Shown here: positions 60,901 to 64,000 of the stretch, in pieces
Layout of the letters: each line of letters starts with the position of its first letter
How positions within the stretch are numbered: the stretch's first letter is position 1
Source: Siphonodentalium dalli
Lineage: Eukaryota > Mollusca > Scaphopoda > Gadilida > Siphonodentaliidae
Assembly: GCA_032622095.1 (NCBI GenBank)
Contig: CP136063.1
Location: 178,601,956 to 178,665,955, forward strand
DNA length: 64,000 nucleotides
Direction of reading: 5' to 3'
Program-made: the position numbers and the translations under genes
Notes under the pieces: generated by a model
Database searches by the model: none
Seen by the model: only the letters and a program-made list of their open reading frames with translations
What the model was told of the DNA's origin: nothing

Positions 60901-63394
60901 TAACTCCGTAAACAAAAACTCGAATCAAACCCATATTCGAAGTCGGTCTGTATTTTGGGCCGAGAAACTCACATACCAAATTTGGTTCCGATCAGATAAA
61001 AAATGTTTGAGTTATGGCAGAATGCGTGAATTCTAAGTCGAAAAAGGGCCATAACTCTGTAAAAAAACGTCGGATCAAACCCATATTCGAACTCGATCTG
61101 TATTTTGGGCTGAAAACCCCATATACAAAATTTGGTTTTGATCAGGTAGAAAATGTTTGAGTTATCGCATTACACGTAAAGTGTCTACGGACGGACAGAC
61201 GGACGAACGGACGGACAGATGGACGGACGGACGGACGAACGACGAGTGGTCAATCCGGACAACGACACTATGTTTACCATACATGGTATGGGTAAACATA
61301 AAAAACATATACTAGTACATGTATCAGCCCTGTTAATTAGCAGAAATTTGCCTGGGCTAAGAAATTGTTCTAGGAATAAAAAGCCTAGGATATGCATAGC
61401 TGCATGCTCAACACACATAAATTTAGTTTAGAATTGGAACTTGGTCCATTATCATGCCATTCATGGAAAATTTTGGTTGGGTCTGATTTAAAATTGCTGG
61501 TTATCAAACTAATCCTTCTTTTCTCAGTAGCCCTTGTTAGCAGTAGAATTGTTGCTGTCTGCAGACTTCAACAGTGCAACATTAAGACAATGTCTCCAGC
61601 AATTTGTTTCCATTTTGCACAAATCATCGGCAGGCTCTGAAATTTGCCTAGGCTAAATAATAGCCGATGAAATTTCCTTTTGCCTAGGCATTTGCCTCGG
61701 CTCAGCCGATAGCCAACACTAATTAACAGGGCTGATGTATAGCAATCAGCAGTTAGTATATGTATACTCAGTGATTTTTCCCCCCTGGACTATATTATAA
61801 ATCACCTGGCCTATATTATAAACCACCTGGATTATATTCTAAACCACCTGGACTATATTATCAACCATCTGGACTAAATTATAAACCACCCAGACTATAT
61901 TATAAACCACCTGGACTATATTATAAACCATCTGGACTATATCAAGACTATATTATAAACCACCCGGACTATATTATAAATCATCCAGACTATATTATAA
62001 ACCACCCAGACTATATTATAAACCACCCGGACTAATTATAAACCACCCAGACTATATTATAAATCATCCAGACTATATTATAAACCATCCAGACTATATT
62101 ATAAACCACCCAGACTATATTATAAACCACCCAGACTATATTATAAACCATCCAGACTATATTATAAACCACCCAGACTATATTATAAACCATCCAGACT
62201 ATATTTTACACCAACCAGACTATATTATAAACAACCCAGACTATATTATAAACAACCCAGACTATATTATAAACAAACCAGACTATATTATAAACCACCC
62301 AGACTATATTATAAACCACCCAGGCTATATTATAAACCATCCAGACTATATTATAAATCATCCAGACTATATTATAAACCATCCAGACTATATTATAAAC
62401 CACCCAGACTATATTATAAACCACCCAGACTATATTATAAACCACCAGACTATATTTTCAACCACCCAGACTATATTATAAACAACCCAGACTATATTAT
62501 AAACCATCCAGACTATATTATAAACCACCCAGACTATATTATAAACCACCCAGACTATATTTTCAACCACCCAGACTATATTATAAACCGCCCAGACTAT
62601 ATTATAAACCACCCAGACCATACTATAAACCACCCGGACTATATTATAAACCACCCAGGTTATATTGTAAACCACCCAGGCTATATTGTAAACCACCCAG
62701 ACTATATTGTAAACCACCCAGACTATATTATAAACCACCCAGACTATATTGTAAACCACTCAGACTATATTATAAACCACCCAGACTATATTGTAAACCA
62801 CCCAGACTATATTATAAACCACCCAGACTATATTATAAACCACCCAGACTATATTGTAAACCACTCGGACTATATTATAAACCACCCAGACTATATTGTA
62901 AACCACCCAGACTATATTATAAACCACCCAGACTATATTATAAACCACCCAGACTATATTGAAAACCACCCAGACTATATTGTAAACCACCCAGGCTATA
63001 TTGTAAACCCAGCTGGTGACTATGACTGCTGGTGTTTGAAATTTAACCCTTTCTGTCCTGAATTGATTCTCCCATTCAACTATAAAGGTACACATTGGAA
63101 GAGTCTATTATTCATCTGAGGGGTGTACAGGAAAATTGAGCACACGACAGACAATAAAATGTGCAGAAAGAATCCAATTCATTGGTGGGAAATATTCAGA
63201 TAGTTCAATAAACGACCAACTACTCATCAATGAGTATTTAGTATAAAATGGGTTAAGTTATATTTAGACTTACTGTTTACATGATTCAGCAGCTGACAGG
63301 GATTTCTGAACTCCAACCTTCTTTTCAGTGTGTAAGATCTGTCTGTGAAGATTACTGAGGTCGACTTCATCATAATCTACTATTCCCAGAGTGC
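30685..63394 (-). CDS. MOCS3: MOCS3/Uba4 adenylyltransferase and sulfurtransferase, 5' partial
   Basis: Exons in transcript order: 63394-63274, 59513-59439, 55704-55587, 51762-51654, 50626-50564, 50261-50098, 48969-48922, 45410-45311, 30932-30685. They join in one frame to 347 residues and a TGA stop. The E1-like domain shows [16 protein letters not shown], the DCTDN adenylation motif, Cys pairs CYRC and CVVC for zinc, and [12 protein letters not shown] carrying the E1-like active Cys. The C-terminal rhodanese domain shows LLVDVR and the active loop [12 protein letters not shown]3 adenylates and then thiocarboxylates MOCS2A (molybdopterin synthesis) and URM1 (tRNA 2-thiouridine) in the cytosol. 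The human protein is about 460 residues, so roughly 100 N-terminal residues, including the Gly-rich nucleotide loop, lie beyond the right edge. The gene has at least nine exons over 33 kb, whereas the human gene is intronless. Confidence 0.95.
30958..31130. mobile_element. Fragment of a TTAACCCTTTCTATA MITE
   Basis: Starts TTAACCCTTTCTATAATGAA and shares 'aatgttcagataataagttc' with 58196 and 63047. The right end is lost. Confidence 0.55.
31600..32135. repeat. Partial relative of the 12919 composite repeat
   Basis: 'taccaaaaactatacaggtg' and 'atatgaggcagatcagaaga' match 14590-14720. Ends in a 'gacagacagacatac' run. Confidence 0.6.
33498..33601. mobile_element. Deleted CAGTAATGCCC MITE, TA-flanked
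   Basis: Both ends kept (CAGTAATGCCCTAAA / TTTAGGGCATTACTG), but the left arm and centre are lost, leaving 104 bp. Confidence 0.65.
33940..34430. repeat. About 150-bp diverged tandem repeat, three units
   Basis: Units share 'agataaacaaagatgaataa' and 'catccataccaaatttcatt'. A related unit sits at 52237-52400. Confidence 0.65.
34472..34503. repeat. 30-bp perfect palindrome
   Basis: 'tatacccccttttttaaa' and its exact reverse complement, closing the preceding array. Confidence 0.7.
35740..35945. repeat. Cluster of ATCTCGAG/ATCTTGAG palindromic motifs
   Basis: Many variants of 'atatcttgagatct' and 'gaaatctcgagagagtcgag' in both orientations over 200 bp. Confidence 0.6.
36240..36900. repeat. 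About 190-bp diverged repeats with 'aaccctgactcaa'
   Basis: Units share 'accctgactcaa', a C-rich run and 'tcgccatttcatgactata'. Inverted relatives lie at 38290-38700 ('gtttgagtcagggtttgggt'). Confidence 0.6.
37193..37389. mobile_element. Degenerate CAGTAATGCCC hairpin MITE
   Basis: Ends CAGCAATGACCTAAA / TTTAGGGCATTACTG, TA-flanked, with deletions in the centre. It inserted into the intron of the ballast-like pseudogene. Confidence 0.65.
38290..38700. repeat. Inverted relatives of the 36240-36900 repeats, with poly-C
   Basis: Contain 'ttattgcttattttgcttta' twice and a C run of about 27 near 38430. Confidence 0.6.
39235..40745. repeat. Left arm of 1.1-kb inverted repeat, with a 412-bp insert
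   Basis: The reverse complement of 43463-44553, nearly identical. A 67-codon ORF in it (39506-39709) is reproduced exactly in the other arm. Interrupted at about 40121-40532 by sequence absent from the right arm. Confidence 0.85.
40121..40532. repeat. 412-bp segment unique to the left inverted-repeat arm, with (GA)n
   Basis: It splits 'agtatctt|cgttagattc', which is continuous in the right arm. Flanked by CTT on both sides. Contains a (GA)n run at 40405-40457. Confidence 0.65.
41442..41745 (+). pseudogene. Decayed LINE reverse transcriptase fragment
   Basis: Translates with stops to [14 protein letters not shown], then [10 protein letters not shown]-stop-NIKPHKA and PDLI, then after a slip TCAEEI. 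This is the palm-preceding LNxxFxSxFT ... KAxGPDxI block of non-LTR retrotransposons of the jockey/CR1 type. Only about 90 residues remain. Confidence 0.6.
41816..42238 (+). CDS. Unrecognised 140-codon ORF inside the inverted-repeat spacer
   Basis: An open frame starting [12 protein letters not shown] and ending [10 protein letters not shown]. There is no recognisable domain, signal peptide or clear membrane segment. It lies in the 2.7-kb spacer between the 1.1-kb arms and follows the LINE fragment. It could be a remnant or chance. Confidence 0.2.
   Translation: MNGNCVTSLEIFINMFTKYFLKFAVRMVHADIPYCCMHMIQIVLSAHCTIEIKAEQIVISIREHTWHDSVDQNLEKRDLVQIIARSVCNTTINVDYIWKILRKDELCGTTPNTIYLETFIVLNGLADRQRFHHFSNRMRN
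42534..42600. repeat. GGGGCGAGCTGGCCC minisatellite, block 1
   Basis: Three copies, one in reverse orientation ('gggccagctcgcccca'). Confidence 0.7.
43374..43460. repeat. GGGGCGAGCTGGCCC minisatellite, block 2
   Basis: Five imperfect copies of 15-18 bp, very GC-rich against an AT-rich background. The arm of the inverted repeat starts just after it. Confidence 0.75.
43463..44553. repeat. Right arm of 1.1-kb inverted repeat
   Basis: The reverse complement of 39235-40745 without the insert. The inner edge is 'gtcatatcacgcatttttt' and the outer edge 'gattccaatttctgtg'. Spacer about 2.7 kb. Confidence 0.85.
45311..45410 (-). CDS. MOCS3: MOCS3 exon: start of rhodanese domain
   Basis: 100 nt after 'tctattccag', encoding [20 protein letters not shown], then [13 protein letters not shown]. 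It carries the rhodanese DVR motif. The donor is 'gttagt'. The next exon is 14.4 kb away, past a 10-kb insertion. Confidence 0.93.
45475..45790. mobile_element. 'tttgcagaatgaggt' family MITE, degraded
   Basis: Left 'gtcatttgcagaatgagttc'; later 'gcagaatgaggtccccaaaa' and 'tttctgcaagtgacaaac'. Confidence 0.6.
45983..46353. mobile_element. TTAACCCTTTCTATA MITE copy plus partial second copy
   Basis: First copy about 45985-46220 ends 'gagtatttagtatagaaagg'. A second right half ends 'ttagtatagaaagggTTAA' at 46353. Confidence 0.6.
46645..46935 (+). mobile_element. Retroelement tail (RTE/SINE-like)
   Basis: 'gtgcccgacttcgtccggga' near the start, then 'accaaatttgagtcggattg', 'cgagcagttttcgag' and a 'acacatacatacagacagaa' end, a layout typical of RTE-related 3' ends. 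Confidence 0.55.
47024..47157. mobile_element. piggyBac-like TTAA MITE, 134 bp (CCCTTTCAGTG ends)
   Basis: TTAA at 47020-47023 and 47158-47161. Ends CCCTTTCAGTGCCAAGTCCG, perfectly inverted on the right. Confidence 0.8.
47993..48641. mobile_element. hAT-like element, 649 bp
   Basis: Ends CAGGGTTTCCACTAGG and (reverse) CAGGGTTTCCGCTACAGG, flanked by CAATTAG on both sides (7 bp matched). No transposase seen. Confidence 0.6.
48922..48969 (-). CDS. MOCS3: MOCS3 exon: linker to rhodanese domain
   Basis: 16 codons, [16 protein letters not shown], between 'tgtttttcag' and a 'gtatga' donor, phase 0 on both sides. It corresponds to the linker that precedes the rhodanese domain (human ...LLSPEERVSVTDY). 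Confidence 0.85.
49618..49860. mobile_element. 'tttgcagaatgaggt' family MITE, left two-thirds
   Basis: 'gatatttgcagaatgagatt', hairpin 'tcccacacagcgggctagca', then 'gcaaattaggggatatagaa', as at 24040 and 45630. Confidence 0.6.
50098..50261 (-). CDS. MOCS3: MOCS3 exon: second zinc Cys pair
   Basis: 164 nt encoding [20 protein letters not shown], then [20 protein letters not shown] and [19 protein letters not shown] completes the zinc site. The acceptor 'tacaag' lies 11 nt after the branch-like TTCCCTAAC. The donor is 'gtaagc'. Confidence 0.94.
50262..50563 (-). other. MOCS3: Compact U12-type GT-AG intron of MOCS3 (302 bp)
   Basis: The donor is GTATCCTTT. The branch-like TTCCCTAAC has its A 11 nt before the AG, within the narrow spacing typical of U12-type introns. 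A direct join restores IG-T-SYS, as in homologues. Confidence 0.85.
50564..50626 (-). CDS. MOCS3: MOCS3 exon ending at a second U12-type donor
   Basis: 63 nt after 'tcttttag', encoding [20 protein letters not shown]. The donor is GTATCCTTT, a perfect U12-type 5' splice site. Reading on through it would add ILYSGDI and then a stop. Confidence 0.92.
50798..50915. repeat. Short direct repeats of 'gaagcgcaaat'
   Basis: Five variants ('aagcgcaaat', 'aaagtgcaaat', 'gaagcacaaat') in about 115 bp. Confidence 0.45.
51400..51637. mobile_element. AGGTAC-family TTAA MITE, right part
   Basis: Small stem 'tcaagtggttattacaacca', then 'cgactcgaatcaaatatttt' and the end 'cggtttgtgtacct' with TTAA at 51638-51641. 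Confidence 0.65.
51654..51762 (-). CDS. MOCS3: MOCS3 exon: zinc Cys pair and E1-like catalytic Cys
   Basis: 109 nt between 'atctatag' and a 'gtaagt' donor, encoding [20 protein letters not shown], then [20 protein letters not shown] is half of the structural zinc site. The Cys in VTNCSDGG aligns with human Cys239. Confidence 0.95.
52237..52400. repeat. Single unit related to the 33940-34430 array
   Basis: Shares 'aactctaaaacagaaaatga' and 'cctccataccaaatttcatt' with that array. Confidence 0.5.
52411..52560. mobile_element. 150-bp near-perfect hairpin element
   Basis: Left 'aataatctcggtttcctaat' is exactly inverted at 52540-52559. Centre 'aaatcgcaaagcgattta'. Confidence 0.75.
53190..53610. 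repeat. About 135-bp diverged tandem repeat, three units
   Basis: Units share 'ggttttctca.agggactt', 'cgagcggt' and 'gatctcagaaatcac'. Confidence 0.7.
53636..53727. mobile_element. 92-bp imperfect hairpin
   Basis: 'ttgatcaataacttccttaa' faces 'ttaaggcagttgttgatcaa'; inner stem 'ttagcaaattttgg'. Confidence 0.6.
54420..54990. repeat. About 230-bp diverged direct repeats
   Basis: 'cgtttaaaataagtaaaaac' / 'cgtttaaaatacgtaaaaat' and 'gtacaaaatg' recur at 54432-54520 and 54662-54745, with a fainter third copy. Confidence 0.5.
55270..55553. mobile_element. Truncated 350-bp hairpin element
   Basis: Centre 'tttatgactctagtcataaa'; right end 'gcgtacagtaccccttaa'. The left end is eroded compared with 58829. 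Confidence 0.65.
55587..55704 (-). CDS. MOCS3: MOCS3 exon: DCTDN adenylation motif
   Basis: 118 nt encoding [20 protein letters not shown], then [19 protein letters not shown]. The donor is 'gtgtgt'. The frame requires the exon to begin at A of 'ATATGATG', which puts TG instead of AG at the intron end. Confidence 0.93.
56209..56419. mobile_element. CAGTAATGCCC hairpin MITE, TA-flanked
   Basis: Complete 211-bp palindrome, centre 'gaaagctctgtgagagcttt'. Both strands give mirror ORFs. Confidence 0.75.
56455..57790. mobile_element. 'gcagaatgaggt' MITE interrupted by a hAT element
   Basis: Left part 56460-56600 and right part 57586-57790. The joined 'ttgataatgcattgtac|atct' matches the uninterrupted region at 24030-24045. 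Confidence 0.65.
56601..57585. mobile_element. Non-autonomous hAT-type element, 985 bp, 8-bp duplication
   Basis: CATTGTAC at 56593-56600 and 57586-57593. Ends CAGGTCAGGGTTGGGACAAT and (reverse) CAGGGTTGGGGTAATCG. Subterminal GATTAC repeats. Confidence 0.8.
57975..58126. repeat. Two 'gccaatgcattctctta' palindrome modules, degraded
   Basis: The same 75-bp palindrome as in 17774 and 20278, with one copy shortened, and no family termini visible. Confidence 0.65.
58196..58462. mobile_element. TTAACCCTTTCTATA-type MITE, 267 bp
   Basis: Left 'ccttTCTATACTAAATGG' and right 'tttagtatcgaagcgg' are inverted; centre 'aacagatgacctatgtcgtt'. Confidence 0.65.
58829..59174. mobile_element. 346-bp hairpin element (AAGGGGTACTGTACAC ends)
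   Basis: Ends 'aaggggtactgtacactaaa' / 'tgtgtacagtacccctt', arms inverted throughout, centre 'ggctggagtcataa'. The right flank is TTAA-like. The ORF across its left arm is not treated as a gene. Confidence 0.7.
59439..59513 (-). CDS. MOCS3: MOCS3 exon ending at a U12-type donor
   Basis: 75 nt after 'ctcattcag', encoding [20 protein letters not shown] then DIITK. It matches the family's LNS...V..Y...L...NAL..... segment. The donor reads GTATCCTTT, the minor-spliceosome consensus. Confidence 0.92.
59938..61303. mobile_element. 1.37-kb composite repeat with 'gggccataactc' units
   Basis: A second copy of the 12919 element. Four to five diverged units of about 150 bp ('tctaagtcgaaaaagggcca') at 60580-61180, then (GGAC)n and the hairpin 'taccatacatggtatggg'. 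Confidence 0.75.
61784..63012. repeat. 21-22-bp minisatellite, about 57 copies
   Basis: Unit 'ctatattataaaccacccaga', in the MOCS3 intron. Because 21 is a multiple of three, the minus strand stays open and reads VVYNIVW over and over. This is an artefact of the repeat, not a protein gene. Confidence 0.9.
63047..63252. mobile_element. TTAA MITE (CCCTTTC ends), 206 bp
   Basis: TTAA at 63043-63046 and 63253-63256. Ends CCCTTTCTGTCCTGAATT / TTTAGTATAAAATGGG. Confidence 0.7.
63274..63394 (-). CDS. MOCS3: MOCS3 exon: nucleotide-binding core (NLHRQ)
   Basis: Starts after 'cttcctcag' and ends at a 'gtaagt' donor. It encodes [19 protein letters not shown], then [20 protein letters not shown]. The first two bases complete a Gly codon from an upstream exon not in the window. 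A MITE ends about 21 bp beyond its donor. Confidence 0.93.
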
Positions 63395-63487
63395 CTGAGG
63401 AAGTAGACATAATACATATGTGAAAGCTAGAATCACAAAACCTTGTACTCCCATGGGAAAGAGCGGATCTATCGCAAAAAAAAATAT

Positions 63488-64000
63488 TAGCAGCCATGTT
63501 TTTTGTAACAAATTTTGGGAGGAAAGGGAGGCATCCATCTAGAGGTCACCCCGAAGATCCATATGAAGTTTGGTGACGATTGGATGAGAAATGTGACCTG
63601 TAAGGTGTGCTAAAGGATTTAGTCATTCAAAGAGTAAAATCCAAGATGGCCACTGGCAGCCATGTTTTTTTACCAGAATTCGGAAAAAAAAGGTAAGCAT
63701 GCAACTAGATCACCCCGAGGATCCATATGAAGTTTGGTGATGATCGGATGAGGGATATGCTCTGTATGGTGTGCTAAAGGATTTAGTCATGCAAAGAGTA
63801 AAATCCAAAATCGTTCAAATTCGATAGCTCTCATCTAGAGGTGATCCAAAACAAGCATGTAAAGATTCAAAACAATTCTGCAATAAATGTGGGCTACAGG
63901 TTGTGCTGATAGATTCACATTTGAAATCCAAGATGGCTGCTGGCAGCCATGTTTATTTAAGAGAATTCGGAAAAAAGGGATATGATCTTGGATTTCACTC
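63488..64000. repeat. 'aagatggc' tandem units, cut by the window edge
   Basis: About 170-bp units with 'gtaaaatccaagatggccac', 'cagccatgtttttttac' and 'gtgctaaaggatttagtca', related to 15957-17015. Confidence 0.75.

Noticed and set aside
61219-61431. ORF beginning [10 protein letters not shown] as a protein
   Set aside because: It starts in a (GGAC)n run at the end of the composite repeat, and no domain follows.
62206-63095. Three long minus-strand ORFs reading VYNIVWV repeats
   Set aside because: They are produced by a 21-bp minisatellite with a period divisible by three, and lie inside a MOCS3 intron.
1-64000. CRISPR arrays, operons, rRNA or tRNA genes
   Set aside because: The repeats are satellites and MITEs without regular unique spacers, the genes are intron-containing, and I recognised no tRNA cloverleaf or rRNA sequence.

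Overview
The window is eukaryotic: it holds genes made of short exons with GT-AG introns and polypyrimidine 3' splice sites, set in AT-rich DNA packed with hairpin MITEs, simple repeats and retroelement fragments. Several repeats ('gggccataactc' units, the (CA)n plus 'gctcaa...ttgagct' tail, AGGTCA-rich units) resemble those I associate with molluscs and other lophotrochozoans. A mollusc or relative is my best inference; I cannot prove it from this DNA.

Two protein-coding genes can be supported, arranged tail to tail. (1) On the plus strand, 3121-20206, lie six exons of a pentameric ligand-gated ion channel (Cys-loop/pro-loop superfamily). It lacks both cysteines of the Cys-loop, has a very short M3-M4 loop and carries an unusual basic tail after M4. 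Its first exons lie to the left of the window or are unrecognised. (2) On the minus strand, 63394-30685, lie nine exons of MOCS3 (Uba4), the E1-like adenylyltransferase plus rhodanese that activates MOCS2A for molybdenum cofactor synthesis and URM1 for tRNA thiolation. About 100 N-terminal residues are missing beyond the right edge. Two of its introns have textbook U12-type (minor spliceosome) donor and branch sites. One of these appears to end in TG instead of AG.

The rest is introns and a 10.5-kb intergenic region (20207-30684) filled with mobile elements. Many are TTAA-target elements, alongside hAT-type elements with 8-bp duplications and TA-flanked hairpins. The most notable is a 10.19-kb insertion (34878-45065) in the last MOCS3 intron. 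It has 15-bp inverted ends, a TTAA duplication and an identifiable empty site, because it splits a MITE that is intact elsewhere in the window. This insertion contains a broken two-exon gene for a P2X7-C-terminal-like ('ballast') domain, a decayed LINE reverse transcriptase fragment, and a pair of nearly identical 1.1-kb inverted repeats.

The two genes have no evident functional link. Mobile elements shape both: the first AATAAA downstream of the channel gene lies inside a MITE, one MITE ends about 20 bp from a MOCS3 splice donor, and related copies of one repeat element sit in introns of both genes.
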